From: Azospirillum baldaniorum
Lineage (GTDB): Bacteria > Pseudomonadota > Alphaproteobacteria > Azospirillales > Azospirillaceae
NCBI RefSeq assembly: GCF_003119195.2
Contig: NZ_CP022254.1
Coordinates: 1,457,001-1,521,000 of the forward strand
DNA: 64,000 bases
Reading direction: 5' to 3'
A program made the translations under genes and the position numbers. Positions 9,010 through 17,149 of the stretch are shown here, in pieces (within the stretch, counting starts at the first letter, position 1; each line of letters starts with the position of its first letter). Below the pieces are notes generated by a model, which did not search any database, was not told the origin of the DNA, and saw only the letters and a list, made by a program, of their open reading frames with translations.

Positions 9010-10470
9010 TCAGGCGCCCAGGCCGACGCACAGGTACTTGATCTCCAGGAAGTCCTCCACACCGTACTTGGAGCCTTCCCGCCCGATGCCCGACTGCTTG
9101 ATGCCGCCGAACGGCGCGACCTCGGTCGACAGGATGCCTTCGTTGATGCCGACCATGCCGTATTCGAGCTGCTCGGCGACGCGCCACACCCGGCCGATGT
9201 CCCGGCTGTAGAAATAGGCCGCCAGACCGAACTCGGTGTCGTTCGCCATGCGGATGGCGTCGGCTTCCGTCTCGAACTTGAACAGCGGGGCCACCGGGCC
9301 GAAGATCTCCTCGCGGGCCACGCGCATCTCGGTGGTGACGCCGGTCAGGATCGTCGGCTCGAAGAAGGTGCCGCCCAGGCCATGCCGCTTGCCGCCGAGC
9401 GCGACCTTGGCGCCCTTGGCCAGCGCGTCGCCCATCAGCTCCTCGACCTTCTCGACGGCCTGCCCGTTGATCATCGGACCCTGGGTGACCCCGGCCTCCA
9501 TGCCGTTGCCGACGCGGATCTGCTTCACCGCCTCGGCCAGCTTGGCGGCGAAGGCGTCGTAGACGCCGGCCTGGACCAGCAGGCGGTTGGCGCAGACGCA
9601 GGTCTGGCCGGAGTTGCGGTACTTGGACGCGAGGGCGCCCTTGACCGCCTCGTCCAGGTCGGCGTCGTCGAACACGATGAAGGGCGCGTTGCCGCCCAGC
9701 TCCAGCGACACCTTCTTCACCGTGTCGGCGGACTGGCGCATCAGGATCTTGCCGACCTCGGTCGAGCCGGTGAAGGACAGCTTGCGCACGATCGGGCTGG
9801 CGGTCAGCTCGCCGCCGATGGCGACCGGGTCGGAGCCGGTGACGATGTTAAACACCCCGGCCGGAACGCCGGCGCGCTCGGCCAGCTCGGCCAGCGCCAG
9901 GGCGGACAGCGGGGTGTCCTCGGCCGGCTTGACCACGATGGTGCAGCCGGCGGCCAGCGCCGGGCCGACCTTGCGGGTGATCATCGCGTTGGGGAAGTTC
10001 CACGGGGTGATCGCCGCGACGACGCCGATCGGCTCCTTCAGGACGACGATGCGCTTGTTGCCGGCGAAGCTGGGGATCACGTCGCCGTAGACCCGCTTGC
10101 CCTCCTCGGCGAACCACTCGATGAAGCTGGCGCCGTAGGCGACCTCGCCACGGGCCTCGGCCAGCGGCTTGCCCTGCTCCAGCGTCATCAGGACGGCCAG
10201 ATCCTCCTGCGCCGCCATGATCAGCTCGAACCAGCGGCGCAGGATGGCCGCGCGCTCCTTCGCGGTCTTGGCGCGCCAGGCGGGCAGGGCGGCGTCGGCG
10301 GCGTTGATGGCCTGCCGCGTCTCTTCCGCGCCGACGTCGGCGACCTGGGCCAGCTCCTCGCCCGTCGCCGGGTTGGTCACCGCGAAGGTCTTGCCGGAGA
10401 AGGCGTCGCGCCACACGCCGTTCACATAGGCTTGCGTCCGAAGAAGGCTCTGGTCGTTCAGCGACAGCAT
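9010..10470 (-). CDS. gabD: Succinate-semialdehyde dehydrogenase (NAD(P)+)
   Basis: A 486-aa aldehyde dehydrogenase. It oxidises succinate semialdehyde to succinate in the cytoplasm. The catalytic pair is visible: Glu257 in VSLELGGNAPFIVF and Cys291 in NSGQTCVCANR; the GSTEVGKILM stretch near 235-244 is the cofactor loop. The C-terminal FGGIKQSGIGREGS is typical of GabD. Start MLSLNDQSLL is preferred over an in-frame ATG 93 bp upstream, because that longer version would read through the operator at 10512-10529. It is the first gene of gabD-gabT and is divergent from the XRE-cupin regulator, which probably controls it. Glutarate-semialdehyde activity is possible for this family. Confidence 0.93.
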   Translation of the reverse strand: MLSLNDQSLLRTQAYVNGVWRDAFSGKTFAVTNPATGEELAQVADVGAEETRQAINAADAALPAWRAKTAKERAAILRRWFELIMAAQEDLAVLMTLEQGKPLAEARGEVAYGASFIEWFAEEGKRVYGDVIPSFAGNKRIVVLKEPIGVVAAITPWNFPNAMITRKVGPALAAGCTIVVKPAEDTPLSALALAELAERAGVPAGVFNIVTGSDPVAIGGELTASPIVRKLSFTGSTEVGKILMRQSADTVKKVSLELGGNAPFIVFDDADLDEAVKGALASKYRNSGQTCVCANRLLVQAGVYDAFAAKLAEAVKQIRVGNGMEAGVTQGPMINGQAVEKVEELMGDALAKGAKVALGGKRHGLGGTFFEPTILTGVTTEMRVAREEIFGPVAPLFKFETEADAIRMANDTEFGLAAYFYSRDIGRVWRVAEQLEYGMVGINEGILSTEVAPFGGIKQSGIGREGSKYGVEDFLEIKYLCVGLGA

Positions 10471-10511
10471 GGGAATCAGCCTCGATTTGCGATGTGAAGG
10501 GAGCGTACCCA

Positions 10512-10529
10512 TGTTTAATAAATTAAACA
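10512..10529. promoter_or_regulatory. Operator between gabD and the XRE-cupin regulator
   Basis: TGTTTAATAAATTAAACA has perfect 8-bp arms (TGTTTAAT and ATTAAACA) around AA. It is an AT-rich island in the divergent intergenic region and matches a site ahead of the polyamine ABC operon (15939-15956) at 15 of 18 bases. PuuR-type regulators bind AT-rich sites of this kind. Confidence 0.75.
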
Positions 10530-10610
10530 ACCCTAATCGGGTGTTGAGTTTTTGATGACGCACACACGCGAATCCGGTATGCCTTCCGGTCAGGAGCGAG
10601 GAACCGATCC

Positions 10611-11195
10611 ATGGATGTGGACGCTGTCGATTTCAACGTGGGCGCGCGCCTGAAGCAGGTTCGCGAAGCGCACGCCCTGTCCCAGCGCCAGTTGGCGCAA
10701 CGGGCGGGCGTGACCAACGGCACCATCTCGCTCATCGAACAGAATCGGTGCAGCCCGTCCGTCTCCTCGTTGCGCAAGGTACTTCAGGGCATTCCGATGA
10801 CCCTGGCGGAGTTCTTCTCCTCCGACGACCTGCCGCCGCGCGAGCAGATCTTCTTCAAGGGAGGCGATCTGGTCGAGCTGACCGGGCTGGTGAAGAGCCG
10901 GGTCGGCTCCATCTCCTTCCGGCAGGTGGGCGACCTGCGCGGCCGCAACCTCCAGGTGCTGCACGAGAAATACGCCCCCGGCGCCGACACCGGCGGCCGC
11001 ACCATGCTCCAGCACGAATCGGAGGAGGGCGGCATCGTCATCAAGGGCCGGATCGAGCTGACGGTCGGCGACCGCAAGGAAATCCTCGGCCCCGGCGACG
11101 CCTATCTGTTCGACAGCCGCATCCCGCACCGCTTCCGCAACCTCGGCGACGAGGAATGCGAAATCATCAGCGCCTGCACCCCGCCGTACCTGTAA
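10611..11195 (+). CDS. XRE-cupin transcriptional regulator (PuuR-like)
   Basis: A 194-aa two-domain regulator. An N-terminal HTH_3 domain spans about residues 10-66 (VGARLKQVREAHALSQRQLA, then GVTNGTISLIEQ). A C-terminal cupin barrel spans about 115-190 (GPGDAYLFDSRIPHRFRN). This architecture is that of PuuR, the repressor of putrescine utilisation, and of related amino-acid regulators; the cupin senses the ligand. It is divergent from gabD across a perfect palindrome, and the same operator occurs upstream of the polyamine-type transporter, so I infer that it controls both units in response to putrescine, GABA or a related amine. It could equally be an activator. Confidence 0.87.
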   Translation: MDVDAVDFNVGARLKQVREAHALSQRQLAQRAGVTNGTISLIEQNRCSPSVSSLRKVLQGIPMTLAEFFSSDDLPPREQIFFKGGDLVELTGLVKSRVGSISFRQVGDLRGRNLQVLHEKYAPGADTGGRTMLQHESEEGGIVIKGRIELTVGDRKEILGPGDAYLFDSRIPHRFRNLGDEECEIISACTPPYL

Positions 11196-11215
11196 TTCCC
11201 TCTTCATAGTCCGTT

Positions 11216-11332
11216 CCCTCTCCCCTCTGGGGAGAGGGGTAGGGTGAGGGGGTTGCGCTGTTGCCGGATGTACCGCCACGCGCAACCCCCTCACCGGCCC
11301 TTCGGGCCACCCTCTCCCCAGAGGGGAGAGGG
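11216..11332. repeat. Dispersed palindromic repeat, type A, copy 2 (inverted)
   Basis: Same architecture as copy 1 but in the opposite orientation: the GGCCCTTCGGGCC stem is near the right end, and the centre (TTGCCGGATGTACCGCCACG) is the reverse complement of a centre close to copy 1. It lies between the converging regulator and permease genes, where it could end both transcripts. Confidence 0.9.
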
Positions 11333-11353
11333 TTGAATTCCCCAGAATGAGGC

Positions 11354-12184
11354 TCAGCGCAGGTTGCCCTTCAGCCGCTCGTTGCGGCGGCGCAGCGCCT
11401 CCAGCGTGGCGAGCAGGATGACCGAGATGGTCGTCAGGATCACCGCCGCCGCCGTGATGGTCGGGCTGATGTTCTCGCGGATGCCGCTGAACATCTCGCG
11501 GGGCAGGGTGCGCTGCTCCGGTCCCGCCATGAACAGCACCACCACCACCTCGTCGAAGCTGGTGGCGAAGGCGAACAGGGCGCCCGAGGCCAGACCCGGC
11601 AGGATCAGCGGCAGGATCACCCGGCGGAAGGCGTAGATCGGCGAGGCGCCGAGCGAGGCCGCGGCCCGCGCCAGATTCATGTCGAAGCTCTGCAGCGTCG
11701 CGCTGACCGTGATGACCACGAAGGGCGTGGACAGCGCGGTGTGCGCCAGGATCAGCCCGGCGTAGCTGCCGGTCAGGCCCAGCGGCGCGAAGAAGAAGTA
11801 CAGGCCCACCGCGGTGATGACGCCCGGAACGACGACCGGCGACAGCACGATGGCCAGCACCAGCGGCTTGAACTTGCTCTTCCATTGGGCGAGGCCGAGC
11901 GAGGCGAGCGTGCCCAGCACCATCGACAGGATGGTGGAGGCCACCCCGATGATGACGCTGTTCTTCAGCGACGACACCCAGCGCGGGGAGTTCAGGAAGT
12001 CCTCGTACCAGCGCAGCGACAGGCCCGGCAGCGGGTAGGTCAGGTAGGAGCCGGAGCTGAAGGACAGCGGCATGATCGCCAGGATCGGCGCCATCAGGAA
12101 GACCAGCACCAGCGAGGCGACGACCACGGTGGTGATCCAGGCGACGCGCTGGCTGGCGGTGCGGGGGGCGTGGTTGTCGCTCAA
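11354..12184 (-). CDS. Polyamine-type ABC transporter permease (PotI/PotC-like)
   Basis: A 276-aa inner-membrane permease with six predicted membrane segments (the first is VVVASLVLVFLMAPILAIMP). The EAA loop that docks on the ATPase is visible as LARAAASLGASPIYAFRRV near residues 175-193. The start codon is TTG: its last two bases plus the next A form the TGA of the upstream permease (TTGA overlap), so the two are translationally coupled. It is the last gene of an ATPase, binding protein, permease, permease operon of the spermidine/putrescine class. Other compounds carried by this class (GABA, choline-like amines) are possible. Confidence 0.88.
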   Translation of the reverse strand: MSDNHAPRTASQRVAWITTVVVASLVLVFLMAPILAIMPLSFSSGSYLTYPLPGLSLRWYEDFLNSPRWVSSLKNSVIIGVASTILSMVLGTLASLGLAQWKSKFKPLVLAIVLSPVVVPGVITAVGLYFFFAPLGLTGSYAGLILAHTALSTPFVVITVSATLQSFDMNLARAAASLGASPIYAFRRVILPLILPGLASGALFAFATSFDEVVVVLFMAGPEQRTLPREMFSGIRENISPTITAAAVILTTISVILLATLEALRRRNERLKGNLR

Positions 12185-13443
12185 TTCTTCATCCCTCCCG
12201 TGACCTGCTGGCCGTGGACCAGCTTTCCATAGACGACGGCGAGCAGCAGCGTGGCGAGCAGAAGCACCGCGCCCAGCGCCGAGGCCAGACCCCAGTTGAC
12301 GGTTTCCGTCGTGTAGAAGGCGATGAAGTAGCTGATCATCTGGTCGGCGGCACCACCCACCAGGGCGGGCGTGATGTAGTAGCCGATGGCCAGGATGAAG
12401 ACGAGCAGGCTGCCCGCCCCGATGCCGGGCACGGTCTGCGGCAGGTAGATGCGCAGGAAGGCGGTGACCGGCGAGGCGCCGAGTGACGCCGCGGCCCGCA
12501 TGTAGGCCGGGGAGATCGAGCGCATGCTGCTGTAGAGCGGCAGGATCATGAAGGGCAGCAGCACGTGCGTCATCGCCACATAGACGCCGAAGCGGTTGTA
12601 GATCAGCCGCAGCGGCTCGTCGATCAGGCCGATCCAGCGCAGGCTGTCGTTGACGATGCCCTCGCTCTGCAGCACGACGATCCAGGCGCAGGTGCGCACC
12701 AGAAGCGAGGTCCAGAAGGGCAGCAGCACGAAGATCATCAGCACGTTCGACTGGCCCGTGGGCAGCGTCGCCAGCATGTAGGCGACCGGGAAGCCCAGGA
12801 TCAGGCAGAGGACCGTCACGCCCAGGCTGATGGTGAAGGTGCGCCCGAAGACGTCGCGGTAGATCGCCTGCTCCTCGGGGGCGGCGACGATGGCGCCGTC
12901 CACGTTGCGCGTCAGGTCCAGCGCGCCCAGCAGGTAGAAGCTGGTGAGCGGGCCGCTGGCACTCTTGATCGCCGCCCAGGTGGCGCGTTCGCCCCAGGCC
13001 GGGTTGATGCCGATCAGCGTGTCCTTGGCGGTGCCGGGTTCCGGCAGGGCTTTCAGGTTGCGCGCCGTGCCCGACATGATGGTGCGGAAGCCGTTCAGCG
13101 CGTAGTTCAGCCGCTTGGACGCGATGGCGACGGTGCCGGCGTCGCGCGCCGTGCGGATGTCGCCGGCCAGCGCGGCGAAGGCCGGCTCGCCCGGAACGTC
13201 CTTGCCGTCCCAGTCGGCCAGGGCCGCGACGGTGTGGGGCATGACCTGACGCACCTCCCAGTCGTCGACCGAGCGCCAGAGCATGCCGGCGATGGGACCG
13301 AGGAAGGTGAACAGCAGGAAGAGGAGGAGCGGCAGGATCAGCGCCAGGGCCTTGAGCCGGCGCGTCCGCTCCGCCCGTTTCAGGCGGCGCTTGAGAGGCA
13401 CCTCGGACGACGCATCGGCGCCGGCGACGAACGCGGCTGTCAT
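12181..13443 (-). CDS. Polyamine-type ABC transporter permease (PotH/PotB-like)
   Basis: A 420-aa permease starting MTAAFVAGADASS. It is longer than typical PotH or PotB (about 280-320 aa) because of a roughly 130-residue periplasmic insertion after the first membrane segment (LALILPLLLFLLFTFLGPIAGM); this long form is known in alphaproteobacterial ABC permeases of the group. The coupling loop MRAAASLGASPVTAFLRIYLP is visible at about residue 345. It overlaps the second permease by 4 bp. A gap of 150 bp containing a perfect 25-bp inverted repeat separates it from the binding-protein gene upstream. Confidence 0.88.
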   Translation of the reverse strand: MTAAFVAGADASSEVPLKRRLKRAERTRRLKALALILPLLLFLLFTFLGPIAGMLWRSVDDWEVRQVMPHTVAALADWDGKDVPGEPAFAALAGDIRTARDAGTVAIASKRLNYALNGFRTIMSGTARNLKALPEPGTAKDTLIGINPAWGERATWAAIKSASGPLTSFYLLGALDLTRNVDGAIVAAPEEQAIYRDVFGRTFTISLGVTVLCLILGFPVAYMLATLPTGQSNVLMIFVLLPFWTSLLVRTCAWIVVLQSEGIVNDSLRWIGLIDEPLRLIYNRFGVYVAMTHVLLPFMILPLYSSMRSISPAYMRAAASLGASPVTAFLRIYLPQTVPGIGAGSLLVFILAIGYYITPALVGGAADQMISYFIAFYTTETVNWGLASALGAVLLLATLLLAVVYGKLVHGQQVTGGMKN

Positions 13444-13508
13444 GGGCGGCCTATTTCGAAAATGCGGTAGAGACGTGTGCGGGTGGTCGAGGTGGGCCCC
13501 CACCCCGG

Positions 13509-13567
13509 CCCTCCCCCGCTTCGCAGGGGAGGGAGATTGGTCCCCTCCCCTGCGAAGCGGGGGAGGG
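13509..13567. repeat. Perfect 25-bp inverted repeat inside the ABC operon
   Basis: The left arm 13509-13533 and right arm 13543-13567 are exact reverse complements with a 9-bp loop; each arm has a GCTTCGC or GCGAAGC core flanked by CCCTCCCC/GGGGAGGG. It lies 26 bp after the binding-protein stop codon and 65 bp before the first permease start. Without a clear T-run it looks more like an mRNA-stabilising or attenuating hairpin than a full terminator. Confidence 0.85.
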
Positions 13568-13593
13568 TTAGGGAGGGGGCCTGACTCAGCGGC

Positions 13594-14640
13594 TTACTTC
13601 GCCGCCCACTTGTTGAAGCGCTCGGTGAGGCGGTCGAGGTTCTCCAGCCAGAAGGGAACGCTGATCTCGACCGCGTTCTTCATGTTGTCCGGAGCGGTCG
13701 GCAGGTCCGTCAGAACCGCCGGGGCCAGCTTGGACGGGGCGTCCTTGTTGGAGGTGCCGTAGGCGATGTTCTCGGACAGCTTCGCCTGGTTCTCCGCCTT
13801 GCCGACGAAGTCGAGGAACTTGTAGGCGGCCTCCTTGTTCGGGCTGCCCTTCAGGATCACCCAGCTGTCGATGGTGTAGAGCGCGCCGTTCCACACCATG
13901 CCGAAGTTCTTCTTCTCGGCCTTGTTGGCGGCGTCGATGCGGCCGTTGTAGACCGAGGTCATCGCCACCTCGCCCGAGGCCAGCAGCTGCGGCGGCTGGG
14001 CGCCGGCCTTCCACCAGACGATGTCGTTCTTGATGGTGTCCAGCTTCTTGAAGGCGCGCTCCAGGCCCTCTTCGGTGCCCAGAACCTTGTAGACGTCCTT
14101 CGGCGCGACGCCGTCGGCCATCAGAGCGATTTCCAGCGTGGTCTTGGCGCCCTGGCGCAGGCCGCGCTTGCCCGGGAACTTGGTGGTGTCGAAGAAATCG
14201 GCCCAGCTCTTCGGCGCGTCCTTGATCTTGTCCTTGTCGTAGCCGAGCACGAAGTCGTACACGATCGCGCCGACGCCGCAGGCATCGACGGTCTGCGGCA
14301 GGTAGGCCTGCTCGCCGCCGATCCTGTTGAACTCCATCGTCTCGAACAGGCCCTCTTCGCAACCGATGGCCAGCTCCTCGCTCTCCACCTGCACGACGTC
14401 CCAGGTCGCCGCGCCGCCCTGGACCTTGGCGCGCAGCACGCCGACGCCGCCGTCCCAGGACTCGTCGTTCATCGGGGTGCCGGCCTTCTTGAACGGCTCG
14501 AAATAGACCTTCTTCTGGGCTTCCTGATAGGCGCCGCCCCAGGACACGACCGTCAGGTCGCGGGCCTGCGCGGCGGTGGCCAGCGCCACACCGGCGGTGA
14601 ACGTCGCAAGGAACCCAACTGCCACCTTAAGCTTCGACAT
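13594..14640 (-). CDS. Polyamine-type ABC transporter substrate-binding protein (PotF/PotD-like)
   Basis: A 348-aa periplasmic protein starting MSKLKVAVGFLATF, with a Sec signal peptide cut after about residue 26 (ATAAQA/RDLTVV). The mature start RDLTVVSWGGAYQEAQKKVYFEPF is characteristic of the spermidine/putrescine-binding family, and WDGGVGVLRAKVQ and WDVVQVESEELA continue it. It lies 95 bp downstream of the ATPase gene and is followed by a strong hairpin, which may allow it to be made in excess over the permeases. Operator and context point to a polyamine or GABA-like ligand; the family also binds other small cationic molecules. Confidence 0.88.
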   Translation of the reverse strand: MSKLKVAVGFLATFTAGVALATAAQARDLTVVSWGGAYQEAQKKVYFEPFKKAGTPMNDESWDGGVGVLRAKVQGGAATWDVVQVESEELAIGCEEGLFETMEFNRIGGEQAYLPQTVDACGVGAIVYDFVLGYDKDKIKDAPKSWADFFDTTKFPGKRGLRQGAKTTLEIALMADGVAPKDVYKVLGTEEGLERAFKKLDTIKNDIVWWKAGAQPPQLLASGEVAMTSVYNGRIDAANKAEKKNFGMVWNGALYTIDSWVILKGSPNKEAAYKFLDFVGKAENQAKLSENIAYGTSNKDAPSKLAPAVLTDLPTAPDNMKNAVEISVPFWLENLDRLTERFNKWAAK

Positions 14641-14735
14641 CGTCCCCGTTCCTTCATTATGTGTGGTTGCGTCAGGAGGTGGTGCGCGCCCCCGGTCCCC
14701 CCTCCCGGAGAGACCGGACGGACGGGTGCGGCCGA

Positions 14736-15845
14736 TCACACGGGATCGAGCGCCCGGCAGTCCTCGGGGCGGAAGCCGATGGACACGCTCTGGCCGTGGC
14801 TGAGTCCCGCGTGGGCGCCCGGCGGCAGCTTGACCATGAATTCCCCGTTGCCGGCGACCTTCAGCACAGCCAGCGCGTGGTCGCCGAGATAGATGGTGTC
14901 CTGCACCTGGGCGGGCAGGGCGTTCATGCCGTCCGGGGCCTGCCCGTCGGTCAGGATGCTGATGCGCTCCGGCCGCACCGACAGCGCGGTGGCGGCCCCG
15001 GCGCCGGCGACGTTGACCGCCTGGGCCACGACCGAACCGCCCGACGCCAGCGCCACCCGGCAGAAGCCCTGTTCGATATTCTCGACGGTGCCGCTCAGCA
15101 CGTTGTTCTCGCCGATGAAGTTGGCGACGAAGCTGTTGACCGGGCGTTCGTACAGCGCGTCCGGCTTGTCGATCTGCTGCACGATGCCGTCGTTGAACAC
15201 CGCGATGCGGTCCGACATGGTCAGCGCCTCGCTCTGGTCGTGCGTGACGTAGACGACGGTGATGCCCATCGTCTCGTGCAGCTGCTTGATCTCGAGCTGC
15301 ATGTGCTCGCGCAGCCGCTTGTCCAGCGCCCCCAGCGGCTCGTCCATTAGGACGAGCTGCGGGTTGAAGACCAGCGCGCGGGCCAGCGCCACGCGCTGCT
15401 GCTGGCCGCCCGACAGCTGGCCGGGATGGCGGTGCGCCAGATTCTCCAGCTTGATCATGCGCAGCGCCGAGCGCACCCGCTCCTTCACCTCCGACCGCGG
15501 CATCTTGCGCACGGTCAGCGGGAAGGCGACGTTCTCCTCGATCGTCAGGTGGGGGAACAGCGCGTAGTTCTGGAAGACCATGCCGATGTCGCGCTTGTGC
15601 GGCGGCATGTTCTTGATCGGCCGGTCGGCGAGATAGATATCGCCGTGGGTGGGGACCTCGAAGCCGGCCAGCATCATCAGCGTGGTCGTCTTGCCCGAGC
15701 CCGAAGGGCCGAGCAGGGTGACGAACTCGCCCTTCTTGATGTCGAGGTCGAGGTTCTTCACCACGAGGTGTTCGCCGTCATAGGTCTTCTGGACCCCGAC
15801 GAAGCGCACCAGTGCCTGTGCGGTCGTGACCATGCCGCCGTCCAT
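14736..15845 (-). CDS. Polyamine-type ABC transporter ATP-binding protein (PotA/PotG-like)
   Basis: The ABC ATPase energising the importer, about 369 aa. Walker A is LLGPSGSGKTTT, the signature LSGGQQQRVALARAL, Walker B LVLMDEPLGALD, and the H-loop VTHDQSEAL. A C-terminal TOBE domain (about residues 260-365) is present as in PotA. Several starts are close together; GGAGG sits directly before an ATG at 15848, making 15845 or 15833 more likely, and I used 15845. It is the first gene of the operon, about 95 bp downstream of an operator copy shared with gabD. Confidence 0.9.
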   Translation of the reverse strand: MDGGMVTTAQALVRFVGVQKTYDGEHLVVKNLDLDIKKGEFVTLLGPSGSGKTTTLMMLAGFEVPTHGDIYLADRPIKNMPPHKRDIGMVFQNYALFPHLTIEENVAFPLTVRKMPRSEVKERVRSALRMIKLENLAHRHPGQLSGGQQQRVALARALVFNPQLVLMDEPLGALDKRLREHMQLEIKQLHETMGITVVYVTHDQSEALTMSDRIAVFNDGIVQQIDKPDALYERPVNSFVANFIGENNVLSGTVENIEQGFCRVALASGGSVVAQAVNVAGAGAATALSVRPERISILTDGQAPDGMNALPAQVQDTIYLGDHALAVLKVAGNGEFMVKLPPGAHAGLSHGQSVSIGFRPEDCRALDPV

Positions 15846-15938
15846 CATCCTCCCCCCGTCCGAGGTGTCCCGAGCGCGGTCCGGGGCCAGGGTTGCGTTC
15901 CCGACACAGGACCTATGCAATGGGGCAGACGGTATACC

Positions 15939-15956
15939 CGTTTAATAAATTCGACA
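15939..15956. promoter_or_regulatory. Second copy of the gabD-type operator, upstream of the ABC operon
   Basis: CGTTTAATAAATTCGACA shares the core GTTTAATAAATT with the palindrome at 10512-10529 and differs at 3 of 18 positions, all in the outer bases. It is the only other place in the surrounding sequence where I see this core. Its position upstream of the transporter makes co-regulation by the XRE-cupin protein likely. Confidence 0.65.
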
Positions 15957-16123
15957 AGCCCGTTGCTCGCGTCGCGATCAATTCAACGGTCTGACGAAAA
16001 TTTGTGCATCTGCGAAGGCCGTGCACGCGGTTTGAACGGGAGTTTGCTCCTTCCTTGACCGCTTGGAAACCCAGACTTTGGGATGTTCGGCGGCGTGCCG
16101 GACGATTTTGCCCGAGTCGCCGA

Positions 16124-17041
16124 TCAGCCACCGCCGACGGGTGGAACAAACGGAACGATCCGCTCCACGAGACCGGTGAATTTTTTCACCAGGGGCGAAC
16201 TTTCGTTGCTCCGTTGGGCCAGTTGCAGGGTGGTGACGGCGTCCGGCGTGTCGAGCGGCCGGTACACCACTCCTTCCAGCGCCACCTGCCGAAGCTGGCC
16301 GGGCAGAATCGACACGCCCAGCCCGGCGGCGATCAGCCCGATGATGGTGAAGGCCTCGCGCGCGTCCTGGGTCACGTTGGGGCGGAATCCGGCGGCGGCG
16401 CACAGCGCGAAGACCTGCTCGTGCGTGCTGGTGCCGAAATCGGCGGGGTAGAAGACGAAGGGTTCGTCGCGCAGGGCGGCCAGCGGCACGACCTCCCGCC
16501 CCGCCAGCGGGTGGTCGGCGCGCATCACCGCCAGCAGCGGCTCGCGCACCACGTCGTGGAAGCGGAAGGACTCGGGCTCGGGGACGAAGCGCGGCTCGCG
16601 GATGAAGCCGACGTCGAGCCGGCGGTCGGCCAGCGCGGTTAACTGCTGCTTGGATGGCAGCTCGACCAGGGTCAGATGCACGTCGGGATGGGCGCGGCGG
16701 TAGGCGTCGATGATCCGCGGCACCATCGGCAGGAAGGGGGCCGCCGCGGTGAAGCCGACGCGCAACTCGCCGACCTCGCCCTTGGCGGCGCGGCGGGTCA
16801 GCACGGCGGCGCGCTCCGCCCGCGCCAGGATCTCGCGCGCCTCGCCCAGCAGGAGCTGGCCGGGTTCGGTCAGCTCGACCCGGCGCTTTGTGCGTTCGAA
16901 CAGGCGGGCGCCCAGTTCAGCCTCCAGCGCCTGGATCGACTGGCTGAGCGGCGGCTGACCGATGCCCAGCCGGGCGGCGGCGCGGCTGAAATGCAGCTCC
17001 TCGGCGACGGCGACGAAATGGCGGAGATGGCGCAGGTCCAT
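16124..17041 (-). CDS. gcdR: LysR-family regulator, probable GcdR
   Basis: A 305-aa LysR-type regulator. The winged-HTH occupies residues 1-60 (MDLRHLRHFVAVAEELHFSRAAARLGIGQPPLSQSIQALE), followed by a periplasmic-binding-like effector domain. It is transcribed away from gcdH with 108 bp between the start codons, containing a T-N11-A box at 17054-17066. In Pseudomonas the order gcdR, gcdH, gcdG is known, with GcdR activating the glutarate genes when glutarate is present; the same three-gene layout here is the reason for the symbol. The fold alone would allow many other ligands. Confidence 0.8.
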   Translation of the reverse strand: MDLRHLRHFVAVAEELHFSRAAARLGIGQPPLSQSIQALEAELGARLFERTKRRVELTEPGQLLLGEAREILARAERAAVLTRRAAKGEVGELRVGFTAAAPFLPMVPRIIDAYRRAHPDVHLTLVELPSKQQLTALADRRLDVGFIREPRFVPEPESFRFHDVVREPLLAVMRADHPLAGREVVPLAALRDEPFVFYPADFGTSTHEQVFALCAAAGFRPNVTQDAREAFTIIGLIAAGLGVSILPGQLRQVALEGVVYRPLDTPDAVTTLQLAQRSNESSPLVKKFTGLVERIVPFVPPVGGG

Positions 17042-17052
17042 ACCAGTGTCTT

Positions 17053-17067
17053 ATATGAGGATCATAT
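17053..17067. promoter_or_regulatory. LysR-type operator between gcdR and gcdH
   Basis: ATATGA-GGA-TCATAT is a perfect 6-bp dyad and contains the T-N11-A LysR motif (T at 17054, A at 17066). It lies 12 bp from the gcdR start and 83 bp from the gcdH start, suited to autorepression of one and activation of the other. Confidence 0.7.
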
Positions 17068-17149
17068 TAAAGTCCCCTGATAAATGTATTTGAACCATGA
17101 AAGCGACCGCGCCATGTTGGGGCGCATCGGACCTAGGGAGACACTGATT

